A model generated the notes under the pieces. It saw only the letters and a program-made list of their open reading frames with translations. It ran no database searches and was not told the DNA's origin. A stretch of DNA of 64,000 nucleotides. Source: Heterohyrax brucei. Taxonomy: Eukaryota > Chordata > Mammalia > Hyracoidea > Procaviidae. Location: contig CM053143.1 of NCBI GenBank assembly GCA_028571685.1, forward strand, positions 134,946,829 to 135,010,828, written 5' to 3'. The position numbers and the translations under genes are program-made. This document shows, piece after piece, positions 10,345-22,089 of the stretch (position 1 is its first letter; every line of letters starts with the position of its first letter).

Positions 10345-10660
10345 CAAAGGTCCACTCTTTGGACAGGAATGGATTGGACTTGGCAATGCAGAGTGACCAT
10401 ATATTGGAAGCACTTTATGGTTCTATACATCTATAGGATATCATCTTGCTGACCTCTGGCTGGAGGAAGGGGAGTGGACGGAGAGGAAGGGAAAGGAGGC
10501 TGTTGGGAGGATGAGACATGTATGGAGCAGAGAGGAATAGTGTGCTGTCACCGGACAGGGAGAGCAGTGGAAGCTGCATATAGGTGGGCATGTAAATTTA
10601 TACAGGAATGTACATTTTCACTCAGTTATGTTAAATAAAAATAAATAAAAGTAGTTCTGT
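10345..10660 (+). mobile_element. L1 3' end fragment
   Basis: Plus-strand L1 3'UTR end. 'ggatatcatcttgctgacct' leads into a purine-rich stretch, then 'agtgtgctgtcaccggacag' and 'ggagagcagtggaagctgc', finishing in an AAATAAA-rich tail near 10625-10660. The same order occurs in the L1 3'UTR at 51110-51290. Confidence 0.65.
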
Positions 10661-11682
10661 CACTAAAAAGAAATAAAAAATGTAAACATACCATCATTTT
10701 TGCATCTGTCTTATTGAATAAAAAACTAACTAAAATTCAGGAGAATCTCTGGACTTCAGTGACATTAACGTTATGAAAATTAAATGAACAAGAAAATTGA
10801 TTTTGGAAGAGATATCTGTTAAAGTATTTTTACTAACTATATTAATGTTTTGTATTTTATTAATTTACAAAGTTTTCATATTTGGAAAAAAATGTATAGC
10901 TTGTCTTTAACTTCTGAGTAGGGTTTCAGCCTGGAGCACATTTCTGTGGAGATGACAGAAACAATGACAAATCATTAACTGTAGCAGATCAAACATTCCC
11001 ACTACAGTATAACCCAAACTGGAAAGGCAACAACACTTTAAGAGACTTAAAAGAAATTCTGAACTATTTCCCAGAAGCCATTACATTAGTGAAGTTTATC
11101 TCACTCTTGAAATTCACATAAGTCATGCAGTGAATTGAATTTACTACGACGGCATCAGCATCAGCTACTGCAGTGTCATCCTGTTCCCCTTCTAAATCAC
11201 CTTATTCTACTCAAAGATAAAAGGCCACTTTCATTTCTGTAGGGGACAGATTAAACATTAGCAGTCAGAAGCAATTGCAGCTTCTTCAGCATCACCTCTA
11301 GCCTACTTACTTAGAAGAGCCTCTCCAGGGATTTCCTGCTGGTTAAGGAAAAGGCAAATAACATTGGTGCCTGGGCACAACATCAGATGATTCCAGGCTG
11401 TAAAACTAAATTCTTTCAAAACAATGTGTGAGGTCTTAGCAGGTGAGAGATAGGGCCATGGCTCAGAGCTCTGGCAAGCTTGTAAATCTCAACCTAGATT
11501 TCACAGGAGTCTCTGTCTTTTGCTTTGAATAATCGATAAACTGCAAATTCATATACCACAAAAGAGAATTTTAGCATTCTCTGTGTAGCACAGCACTTCT
11601 GTAACTACACTTGAGAAACCACCCTTTCTGGTGGCCATTAAAGTGTAACAGAGTTGGGGGCATACATTTCTCACACAGCCAA
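10661..11682. other. Unassigned stretch
   Basis: About 1 kb without a recognisable repeat or gene. It could be old unique intergenic DNA; no open frame of interest. Confidence 0.4.
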
Positions 11683-11806
11683 AGCCAAGTGCCGTCGAGT
11701 CAGATCCGACTCATGGCGACCCTGGGTCGCCAGGGTATAACTGCCCTCTAGAGTGTTCAAGGAGCACCTGGTGGATTTGAACTGCCTACCTTGTGGTTAC
11801 AACACC
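11683..11806 (-). mobile_element. AfroSINE with 'ggc'-type tail
   Basis: Minus-strand AfroSINE. 'gccaaagccaagtgccgtcg' shows the (TTGGC)n-type tail in reverse. 'gactcatggcgaccctgggt', 'gtataactgccctctagag' and 'ggagcacctggtggatttga' follow. This copy has a body as well as the tail type found in the mini insertions, so it may represent their parent family. Confidence 0.85.
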
Positions 11807-13009
11807 TTAAAAATGTCTGACATTGAAAACTGTGAATGATGAATAGGTAACAGGTTGATTGATTCTGAGTTAGAGGCAGCAGGAACAGTAGTGTCACAGT
11901 TATACTACCTGAATGTTTTCTCTGTTGTGATTCTAGATAACCTGCAACGCTTACCTGTTAAACAGTGTTCCTTACTGTTACATGCTAAAACCCATTTTGT
12001 CACAGAATGTTTTGCCTTTTTCTGTTATGAGATGCCTCCTTAGTTTTGATTTCTGACTGATTTGTTGAAAAGAAGATGAAGGATAAAAGCCTATAGAAAC
12101 ACACAGTAAAACATGAATTCTCCAGGGCTTATTATCAAATTATTCCAGATTCCTACAGGCTGTGAGTAGATAAGATGAATTCTTAATACAAAAAAACTCC
12201 AAATTAAATGTCATAGAAATAAACTGCTTTCTCTAGTTTTTCCTAATACTGTTCTCTCCTTTCCCTGTCACAGAAAGCAGGTCCTTAGAGTATGGAGAAT
12301 GAACTAAAAATGATCACGTCTGCTGTTACACTAAAGTAAGAGTAAGACTTTTCAAAAGGACCATTTTGAAGTTTGCTCAGAAAAGACCAAGTTGGCTTAT
12401 AAGAATTCCAGATCAGCATAGGCTTCCATAAAGTGATTCAAGGACACCAAAAGGTCATCATTAGTATGAAAAGGTGGTTCTAGTGTCTGTAATAAAATCT
12501 ACTAAAGGGAGAAATTAAATTTATAACTCATTAGTAAACTAACATGTAATAGAGCTATTGATTTTTTTTTTTTATAAACTCTCAGTTATATATTTTATCT
12601 CTGTGTTTTCTTTATGGGTTGTTACTATCTTTTGCATTAACACTGTCCTGAAAAATATGTTATTGCTTTTACTTCAAACCTCTTTTAGGTTCGCTCTGTC
12701 CAAATAAACTTTAAAATCTTTAGTGCTATTGTTGCTGGTGTTGTTATTGTTTCTCATTTATCTCTCAGTTCTTAGTATTTGTGGGCTCTTTGTAGTGTAA
12801 CTACAAAACATACAGGTGTTAGAGGATGCCTATACTTGTAAACTGCTACAATGAAACTCAAAACATTTCTCTAATTTGTTTTCTATTTCAAAATATCAAT
12901 TTTGCAACTGCGACCAAAAGCCAAGAAACCTTATGATAAAACTATGTGACGTGCAAAGGGAATAATTATGTACACAGAAAATTTCAAAAGTGCTGGAAGT
13001 ACAAGGTAG
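11807..13009. other. Unassigned stretch
   Basis: AT-rich DNA with a small poly-T run near 12559-12571. No recognised repeat or gene; the frame at 11855-12043 has no recognisable motif. Confidence 0.4.
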
Positions 13010-13148
13010 AGAGGAGGAGGAATGCACTGTCACATTGCAGAGAGAGCCATTACGGTCATGTAGCAATGGGTGTGTGATGTTTTGCATGGCAAACTGATTT
13101 GAACTGTAAATTTTCATTTAAAGCACAATTTGAAACTTTTTTTTTTAA
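13010..13148 (+). mobile_element. L1 3' terminal fragment
   Basis: Plus-strand L1 3' end: 'gaatgcactgtcacattgca', 'catggcaaactgatttgaac' and 'tgtaaattttcatttaaagc'. It parallels the last 100 bp of the L1 3'UTR at about 48320-48430. Confidence 0.6.
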
Positions 13149-14935
13149 GTAGAGAAAGGAAAGATACTTGAGTTTCATCTCAAATGAAATAATGAAAAAG
13201 TTTGGAAGGCATGAAGGGATAGCATACCATACAATGCATTCTGTTTCAGTCCTGTGTGTTTAAGAGACTCATACCTTTTTTCTTCGTTTTTTTCACTAAA
13301 ACAATATGTGTCTACTATATTTGTTTGCCAATTCTTCCCTCTCCTGGGAGGTATTTTCACAAGCACCACTATGCTAAATTTTTTACATGTCACTGTAAAA
13401 AAATTAGCATAGCATTCCCACAAAAATATCTCCTGGAGGGAGGGATTGGCTGATCCACAAATGTAGGAGGCTTGCATTATATGCATATATATACATACCC
13501 CAGGGAAACTGGTTGGTCAAAAAATGTGAATCTTACAATCACTGGCATATGTCAAAATTTCTGGGACTAGATGAAGGTATCCAAAGAATATATATGAAGA
13601 AAAAGACTCAAAAGCTAACAGAAGGGACACTAAAAATGTTTCAAGTCTGAGACAAAGAACAGGTACTAGCTGAGTGCACTGATAGAACAAAGGAGAGAAC
13701 AGAACTGGAGGAATGTAATGTCTCAGGGGCAATAAGAAAGTGCCAAATGCTGTAGAGTGGTTGAGCAAATTTAGAACATCTAAGTTCTAAATAGAACTAC
13801 TTCTCTGGGCTCATTTAATAATCATAGATCCAGTAAGACTCAATTCATTTTGCCACATCTTTGTTACCCATTAGCATCCTTGTATCTTCATTTCCTTCTT
13901 AACCAAATCAGATTTGGTGATTCACTAATATAATTGTTCTCTCTGGACTGCAATCTGAGTTTTCACTTCCTCTGTAACACTTACTTGGCCATACCTCAGC
14001 CATATGTTCTAAATGGTTTTTTGACTCTTCTAAGAGTCAGCTTAGTTTGGTAACATGATAGTACAATATCTGGTAACTCTAACAAGGTCAAAGCCTGGTT
14101 AAAATGCAGTGAAGAGAATTGAAAATAGAGCCAGTGAGAACAATGATTTTTTTTTTTTTTTTTGGCAGAATTTTACAATTATAATGAAAGCTAGCTAATT
14201 GGTTGGAGTATTTGCTAGAAAACAACCTAGTTCCTTTTTGTATGTGTTTTAAAAGGACAAATATTGCAGAATGTTTATTTGTAGATGTAACTGAGATAGC
14301 AGAAATGAAAGGTAGAATAATGTGGAAGACAAAGATGCAAAAAGGTGACAGGTTAAAGGGATTAGGAAAATAAAGTAGGATTCCTAAGTAGTACTTGAGA
14401 TTTGTGATCGTCAATAGAACAAAGTTCAAGCAGCTACTTTTTTTTTTTTTTTTTCTACAGCCATGCTTAATGTCACAGAAGCACTAAAAAATGTGGTAGT
14501 TGGAAAGTTGTGTCTACATATGGCTGAGGTGCGGCCATGTAAGTGTTATAGAGGAAGTGGAAACTGAGATTGCAGACCAGAGAACAATTATAATAGTGAG
14601 TCATCAAATCTGATCTGGTTAAGAAGAAAATGAAGATATAAGGAAACTAACGGATAACAAAGATGTGGCAAAACAAATAGAGTCTTACTGGGTCTATGAT
14701 TACTAAGTGAGCCAAAAATAGTAGTGTTTATTATATACATCCTACATTTTAATAAAGGCGTCATCATGTTAGAAACAATATTTAATTTGTTCTTTGTGGA
14801 ATTCTTAGTATAGCTCCTCAAATGTAGTAGCTGCTCAATAAATATTAGAATAAATGAATGTTTATCACACGCTTAGTATATTTCTTATGTGCAATTTTAG
14901 ATACTAGGGATACAATTCTAAATAAAATAGATGCT
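13149..14935. other. Mostly unassigned; possible L2/MIR trace at right end
   Basis: No gene recognised. Poly-T runs lie at about 14147-14163 and 14439-14454. From about 14825, 'agtagctgctcaataaatat' followed by 'tagatactagggatacaatt' resembles the 3' part of an old L2/MIR-class element, but the match is weak. Confidence 0.4.
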
Positions 14936-15135
14936 GCATTTTACTCAAGTTGATTGTGATTCATGGTGACCCCCATGTGTATCAGAGCAGTACTTTGCTA
15001 TACACAGCTTTCAGTGGATGATTTTTTGAACATAGATCACTAGGCCTTTGGTCCAAGGCACAACTGGATAGACATGAACCATCAGTTTTTGGTTAACAGG
15101 TGAGCATGTTAAAACTTGCACCAGCCAGGGACTCT
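14936..15135 (-). mobile_element. Older AfroSINE variant
   Basis: Minus-strand variant with a longer body. Blocks are 'ctcaagttgattgtgattca', 'gctttcagtggatgatttt', 'gatcactaggcctttggtcc' and 'ccagccagggactc'. The same variant recurs at 15470, 34895, 37718 and 42550. Confidence 0.78.
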
Positions 15136-15296
15136 GTTAAGAAAAAAATAATAATAACAAACAGGTAATTATTAAATAGGAATATTAGTATTATGATAGA
15201 AGAAAAAGATGTTATGAGAAAACCAAATAGGGTCATTTATTAGAGATTAATGATGGTAAGTGTTCAGAAAAGTAATGCCTAACAGGGGACATAGGA

Positions 15297-15455
15297 AGTC
15301 CCTGGATGGTACCATGGATGGTAACTAAGAGCTTGGCTGCTAACCAAAAGGTAGGCAGTTCAAATCTACCAGCCATTTTGGAAACCCTTTAAGATAGCTC
15401 TTCTCTGTCTATAGGATCGCTATGAGGTGGAACTGACTTGATGATAATGTTTTTG
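15297..15455 (+). mobile_element. AfroSINE
   Basis: Plus-strand copy with head 'gaagtccctggatggtacca', 'gctaaccaaaaggtaggcag', body 'tctgtctataggatcgctat' and tail 'gaggtggaactgacttgat'. Confidence 0.87.
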
Positions 15456-15469
15456 TGTTTTTTTTCTTT

Positions 15470-15632
15470 TGCATGGTGCAAACAGTTAAATGTTTGATTA
15501 CTAACAGAAAGGTTAACTATTTGAATCCAGAGATCTCTTGGAAGAAAGGCCTGGTGATCTGTTTCTAATAAGTCAGTGAATTAGATGTAAGTCAGAGTCA
15601 ACACAAGGCCAAATGGTTTGGTTTGCATCTCA
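15470..15632 (+). mobile_element. Older AfroSINE variant
   Basis: Plus-strand copy of the variant type: 'gcatggtgcaaacagttaaa', 'aaggttaactatttgaatcc', 'ggaagaaaggcctggtgatc' and tail 'gtcagagtcaacacaaggcc', then 'aaatggtttggtttgc'. It lies just downstream of another AfroSINE in the same direction. Confidence 0.78.
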
Positions 15633-17187
15633 AATAGGTTATGTGGAGAATGAATGGAGACAAGTGTTAAGGAAGTAAAAGTCTGCAGAAAAGCAAACAG
15701 CAGTAGAGTGAAATTTGCCCAAGACAATGTTTTCATTACCAGGTAGCATTTCCATGTAGGGCAATGCCTCAGTTTTGTTCAGCTTATTTGTTTGTTTGTT
15801 TTTTAAAATAGGAAGAGACCACTAGTCTGGAGCCTTTTATGTTGATTATTTACTTCCTTTGTATTTTCACATGTACATTGTTTCTCACTTCTAACACATA
15901 GAAGGATTTTCAATAAATGTAAACTGAAAGTTAATTGCTAAAATTTCCCAGAATAGTTGCAAAGAGCTCTTTACTCCAGCGTCAATGGTTTTGCTTTTCT
16001 TCCTGGATGAGTCATACCTTCTAGCTTTCATTCTTGTAATCATAGACTCTGCAGCCTCTGGTTCTGCTCTACTTTGTAACAATCGTGAGGTTTTTTTTCT
16101 TTAAGAAAATTGCTAGAGGTTTCTTACTGAGTATCTGTGTCTGAGACTTATATACAAAACTGTTTTTTTTTTTTCTTTATGGTACTCTTAGAGGGTGGTA
16201 GATACTAACTGACATTTTACACCTAAGGTGCGAGGAAGATGGGGATGAACATTGTGCTGACTGAAGTCAAGTGCTGAAAACTCTCAGGAATTTCTTATTG
16301 CAGGGAATCTATCAAAAATTTCAGACATTTGCTAAGAATATACTATTTTAAACCATTAGTTCCTAAGAACTTCGAGAAGTTTAAGATCCATAAAAGCAAG
16401 TACTGACTTATTTATATAAATGCACAGGATGAAAGTCGCTAGTATAAAATGATCAAGTTTTCTTAGCTCCATTTAACAAAATGAAATGAACACTTTTATT
16501 AATCCATATTATGACTGTGCTGTGATCTTAAAAAAAATTAGCCTAAAGCTATTTTAATTTCATTGATAGGGGTATAGAAAGATTTTTATGTCAGTTTTGT
16601 TTTTCTTATGAAGCAGAAAGCATTGCTCTGTGTGCAGATGTGTGTGTCTTTATATATATGTGTGTTTATACGTATGTATTTATATGTATAAAGACCACAC
16701 AAACTTTCAACAAATAAGTGAGAAGCTTGGTATGGTTAAAAAATATATGTTTGAAAACAAATTTGCTTTGGCCATCCTATATTGTAATAGTTAGTATCAG
16801 CCATACAGCTGCAATTAGCAAATAATTGCTGTCAAAGTCATCAGTAGGCAGATGGTAGAAGAGTTTGAGACAGGAGATAACACTGAATTTTTAACAAGTG
16901 ACAAAAGGATTGGCATGGTGCAAACAGAACACAACTGCATTCGGCTGAGAGCCAGGCCAGCACATGTGCTGTCCTCCTGCCATCTCACAGACGGCTCACA
17001 TGCTAAACAACACAGCAGATTCTGTCTCTTAGTTGAAGACACAAACTCTCAGGATGAAAAAGAAATAATCAGAAAGCAAGGAAATTATTTTTATTTATAT
17101 TCTAAGGCTCATTTGTTTTGTAGGTTTAGTGGAGCAGCCCAGTACCACCTCCCATCCATGGAAGGGAGGAGTAATATTTTGGTTGGG
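15633..17187. other. Unassigned stretch
   Basis: No gene or repeat recognised apart from a short TG/TA-rich run at about 16630-16690 and short T runs. The 133-residue plus frame at 16852-17253 ends in a MIR element and has no recognisable domain. Confidence 0.4.
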
Positions 17188-17335
17188 AACAGTATAGCAT
17201 TGCGGTTAAGAACCTCATTCAAATGCCAGCTCTACCTAATACTAGCTGTATAACGTTCTGTAAATTTACTTATCCATCTGTGTTTCAGTACAAGCATCTT
17301 TACTATATAAAAAATAATACAGCCTACCAGTTTTA
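17188..17335 (+). mobile_element. MIR SINE
   Basis: Plus-strand MIR, shown by 'agtatagcattgcggttaag', 'aaatgccagctctacctaat' and 'actagctgtataac', then the 'cttatccatctgtgtttcag' block. This is an ancient tRNA-derived SINE shared by mammals; divergence is high, as expected. Confidence 0.75.
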
Positions 17336-18365
17336 AATAGAATCTTCTGGAGGAAGATGCTAAGAAGATAATTTTTGTGCAAGTAACTTGCAGGAGTGCT
17401 CTGAAGGAAAGAAACCTGGAATTGAGGCAAATATTGTTGCATACTATCTGAAATGTTAGTGGTGTAATACAACAAACATCTTATTATTTCACACTTTTAG
17501 TGGATGAGGAGTTTGGACAGGATGCTATCGTGCTTGTCTCTGCCCCTCAGTGTGAGATGTGGTGGCTCAAAATGCTAGAGTTGCCTGAAATGACTTGGCT
17601 AAAAACATATGCTTGGGATTCTAGTTTCTTCACATGTAACATCCACTGGACTTGAAATGTTCGAGTTTGCTTCTTCACTCATATGTCTAGAACTTAGATT
17701 GAGGTGGCAGGAACAACTAAGGTCTTCATAGCATCTACTCTGTCTCTGTATAGCATTTCTACCTGGCTCGCTTATTCTTCCTCACATCATGGTAGTCTCA
17801 GAATGTTCTAACCTTTTTAATTTTTTTTTTAATATGGCAGTTTCCACAGAATAATTATTCTAAGACACTCCAGTAAAAGCTTTAAGACCCCTTGTAACCT
17901 GACTTCTGAATCATGCAGTGTGGCATCCACCACAGTAGATTTATTCCACACGACAATCTTAGACTCACTAAAGAAGGAACACAAAGGCTTAACTACTAAG
18001 AGACACGAGTTCATTAAAGAAACATCTTGGAAAGTAACTTCCATAATTACAGCTACTTCAACCTTGACCTTAAGGGAACCAGGAAGTTGATCCCACTTTG
18101 GGGCAAGGAGCCTAGTCTTTTGTACTGTCATATGGAAGCAGGGGCTAACCTCTCCAGAGGAAACACTCCAGTCCTAGGGTAGGTAAATTATGCACAAATA
18201 GAGTCATATAAGAGCATGTAATAACCAATAATCACAGGAGGTGGGTTATTCATGAGTAGAGATGCAAAAGTATAAGTAATCAGGACATCAATGTTTTCTG
18301 TGTGCTACCTTAGGTGATTAATGTAAAGATTAAATAAATGGAAATTCTTAAGAGTGCTTAGGACA
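17336..18365. other. Unassigned stretch
   Basis: No recognisable repeat or gene. The 100-residue minus-strand frame at 17829-18131 has no known domain. Confidence 0.4.
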
Positions 18366-20663
18366 GTGGCCACAGATAAACCTACTGGCGTCTAAATACT
18401 GATGGCGTAGCTTCAAGCATCACAGCAACACGCCAGCCCCCACAGTGCAACTAACTAACAGGGTTTCAGCTGAGCTTCCAGACTAAGTAAGGTAGAGTAA
18501 GAAGAAGAACCTTGCAGTACACTTCTGAAAAGACCCTCAAAAGACAACTGAGGAAAAGTGTTTGACACAAAATAGAGTCAAACCTAATGACATGGATGAA
18601 GTCAAGCTTTTGGGACCTTCATTTGTTAATGTGACATGATTCAAAATGTTGCAAACATTCATTTATAAACAGAACACGGAGTTTACAAAATATGAGTCCA
18701 GGAAAATTGGACATCATCAAATAAAATAGAATGCATAAACATCAGTATTCTAGGCATTAGTGAACTGAAATGGACTGGTATTGGCCATTTTGAAATGGAC
18801 ACTTGTATAGTCTACTATGCTGGGAATGATGGAAGAGGCATTCAATTGCATTCATCATCAAAAGGAACAGTTCAAGGTCTATCATGAAGTACAACACTGT
18901 TAATGATGGGTTAGTATCAATGATACCCCACAAGGAAGATTATTTAATATGACTATTATTCAAATTTATGCTCCAACAACTAAGGCCAAAAAATGAAGAA
19001 AGTGAAGGTTTTTAACAAGCTTCCACAGTCTGAAATTTATTTAACATGCAGTCAGGATGCATTGGTAATAATTGGTGATTGGAATACAAAAGTTGGAAAT
19101 AAAGAAGAATATTCAGTGATTGGGAAATGTGAACTTGATGATACAAACAATGCTGGTAATTGCATGATAAAATTTTGAAAACCAATAACTTCTTAATTGC
19201 AAATATTTTTTTTCATCAATATAAATGTTAACTATACTTATGGACGTTACCAGATGGAATACACAGTATTGTCAGTCAGAACAAGGCCATGGGCTGACTG
19301 TGGAACAGACAATCAATTGCTTGTATGCAAGTTCAAGTTGAAACTGAAGACAATCAGAACATGTCCAAGAGAGCCAAAGTATGACTTTGAGTATATTCCC
19401 TGTAGACTTAGAGATCTTCTCAAGAATAGATTTGACACATTGAACGCAACTTACTGAAGACCAGACAAGATGTGGAATGGTGTCAAAGATACCGTACATG
19501 AAGAAAGAAGTCATTAAAAAGACAAGAAGGAAAGAAAAGAACAAAACGGATGTCAAGAGACTCTGAAAGTTGCTCTTTAATGTCCAGTAGCCAAAACAAA
19601 AGAAGAAATGATGAAGTGAAATAGGTGAAGAGAAGATTTCAGCTCGAGAAGAAAAAGTATTACACTGACATGTGCAAAGAGAGGACACAGAAAATGAAAA
19701 GGGAACAACAAGCTTGACATTTCCCAAACTGAAAGACCCGAGGAAAAAATTCAAGTCTCAAGTGACAACACTGAAGGATTTTGTGGGAGAATACATTAAA
19801 CAACACAAGAAGCATCAAAAGAAAATGGCAGTAATGCAGAGTCATTAAACCAAAGAGAATTGGTCAATGTTCAGTTATGTCAAGAAGTAGCATATGATCA
19901 GGAATTGATGATCCTAAAGGTAGAAGTCCAAGCTGCACTTAAGGCATAGGAGAAAGAGAAGGCCCCAGGAACTGACAGCTTACTGAGAGTTTTCAGCAAA
20001 TAGAAGTAGTGCTAGAAGTGTTCACTTGTTTATTTCAAGAAATATGGAAGCCATCCACCTTGCCATTTGACTGGAAGAGATCTGTATTTTTACCTACTTC
20101 CAAGAAAGGTAATCAAATAAAATGTGAAAATTATCAAACAATGTCATTAGTATCTCATGTAAGTAAAATTTTGCTGAAGATCATTCAAAAGTGTCTGTAG
20201 CAGTATATCAACAAGGGATGTCCAGAAATTCACACCAGATTCAGAAGAGGACATGGAAGCAGGGATATCGTTGCTGATGTCAGATGAATTGTGGTGGAAA
20301 GAGAATACCAGAGACATTCACCTGTGTTTCATTGATTACACAAAGACATCCAACTGCAGATCATAAGAAATTATGGATAATGTTCCAAAGATGGAAATTT
20401 GAGAATCCTTCATTGTAAACATGAGGAACCTATACACAGATCAAGAGACAGTTGTTCAGATAGAACAGGAGGAAGTTGCACGGTTTGAAGTCAGGAAAGT
20501 TGGGCTTCAAGGTTTCGTCATTTCACCATACACAATCTTCATGCTGAGCAAACAATTTCCAAAATTGGTTTTAAATAAAGAAAAATGGGGCATCAGAATG
20601 GAAAAAGATTGATTAACAAACCGTGCTGTCTAAACTATACAATCTTGCTTGCTAATTCTATAA
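18366..20663 (+). mobile_element. RTE LINE with 5' end, 3'-truncated in RT
   Basis: The most 5'-complete RTE here. The leader starts near 18366 ('ggcgtagcttcaagcatcac', 'cagcccccacagtgcaac', 'gtttcagctgagcttccaga'). The AP-endonuclease region follows: 'ALVIIGDWNTKVGNKEE' in the frame at 18993-19178 is the conserved D-x-N-type endonuclease block. Reverse transcriptase follows: 'FQEIWKPSTLPFDWKRSVFL' at 20009-20200 and 'MRNLYTDQETVVQIEQEEV' at 20421-20612. Frames are interrupted by stops and shifts, so it cannot encode a working protein. The copy stops abruptly at about 20663 with no 3' terminus and is fused to an L1. Confidence 0.9.
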
Positions 20664-21871
20664 CCTATGGCTTTTTGACCAAGATTTTGTTTAGTTTCCA
20701 TGAGTTCCACTTTCTAAGTTTTTTCTGCTATTAATTTTGACTTTAATGGTTTTTTGGTCTGCAAAGATGCTTTGCAATAATTCAATGATACGGATTTTGC
20801 TGAGATTTATTGTATATCCTAACACATGGTCTATTCTGGAAAAATGTCCCATATGCAGTGGAGAAGAAGGTGTAATTATCTGCTGATGGATAGAAAGTTC
20901 TGTATGTGTAATGAGGTCTAGTTGGTTAATTGTGGCAATAAGATATTATGTATCTTTATTGAGCTTTTTCCTAGACTATCTGTCCGATACTGAGAGTGGA
21001 CTGTTGAAGTCTCCCACTATTATTGTGGAGTGGTCTATCTCGTTTTTGAATGCAGTTAGTGTTTCGTTGATGTATTTAGATTCTCTACTATTGGGTCCAT
21101 AAATATTTAATATTGTTAAATACTGCCTGTGTATTGAACCTTTCAGCAATAGTGTCCATCCTTGTCCACTATGGTGGATTCTACATTAAAATCTATTTTA
21201 TCTGAGATTAGAATTGCCACACCTGCTCTTCTCTGTGTATTGCTAGCTTGATATATATATTCTTCCATCCTTTAATTTTCAGTTTGTTCATATCTTTAAG
21301 TCTAAGGTGAGTTTCTTGTAAGCAACATATGGATGGATTATGTCTTTTGATCCAAAATGTCACTTGTTGTCTCTTTATTGGAGTGTTCAGTCCATTCACA
21401 TTCATTGTAATATTGATAGGAATTTGTTTAGTGCTGTCATTGTGATATGTTTATTTTTGTGTTGATATTTTCTCTGTTCTCATTGTTCTATTCTGGGAGA
21501 TTCTCCTTTGTGAGTTGATTTTTCACCTTTTTCCAGGTTGGTTTTGTGGTTGTTGAGACTCTTGTATTATGTTTCTTGATTTTATATGTTGCATCTTTAT
21601 TGTGCTTTGTGCTCCCCCTGTGATCTCCATTAAAAGTCTATGTTTAAACCCAATTTTAGCTACTACAAGCCTTATTAACCTCCTCTTCATCTGGAAGGAC
21701 TATAATGACTGTAGCACATCCCTCTTTTTAATATGATGACATCATAGTTTTCATGATATAATCACTGGATCACTTATTTTAATAGTACAGCTTTGAGTTT
21801 GGAGCCTTTCATAACTGAGTTGGTTTCTGGATAATGTATCCTGCATTTCCTCCTAAAATATAAAATTAATA

Positions 21872-22048
21872 GTTCAATACACAGGCAGGATTAAACAATA
21901 TTAAATATTTATGGGCCCAATAGTAGAGAATCTAAATACATCGACGAAACACTAATTGTGCTCAAAAACGAGATAGACCACTCCACAATAATAGTGGGAG
22001 ACTTCAACAGTCCACTCTCAGTATTGGACAGATAGTCTAGGAAAAAGC
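21872..22048 (+). repeat. Inverted copy of L1 ORF2 segment (partner 20963-21139)
   Basis: A 177 bp segment inserted in the ORF1-ORF2 spacer of L1 copy 1. It is the reverse complement of 20963-21139 in the same L1, matching from 'gttcaatacacaggcag' to 'gacagatagtctaggaaaaa'. The two arms share variants that L1 copy 2 (about 30715-30890) lacks, so it was copied locally rather than coming from another L1. The spacer between the arms is 732 bp. I see no target-site duplication or tail. Confidence 0.85.
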
Positions 22049-22089
22049 ACAAGAGTTTCTTTCACTACTTCTTGTCACTTTGGTTTGGT

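Noticed and set aside
16852..17253. 133-residue plus-strand frame
   Set aside because: No recognisable domain, and its end runs into a MIR element; within chance for this length of non-coding DNA.
20009..20612. RTE reverse-transcriptase frames as a domesticated gene
   Set aside because: Frames are separated by stops and frameshifts and the copy lacks its 3' half; no sign of preserved coding function.
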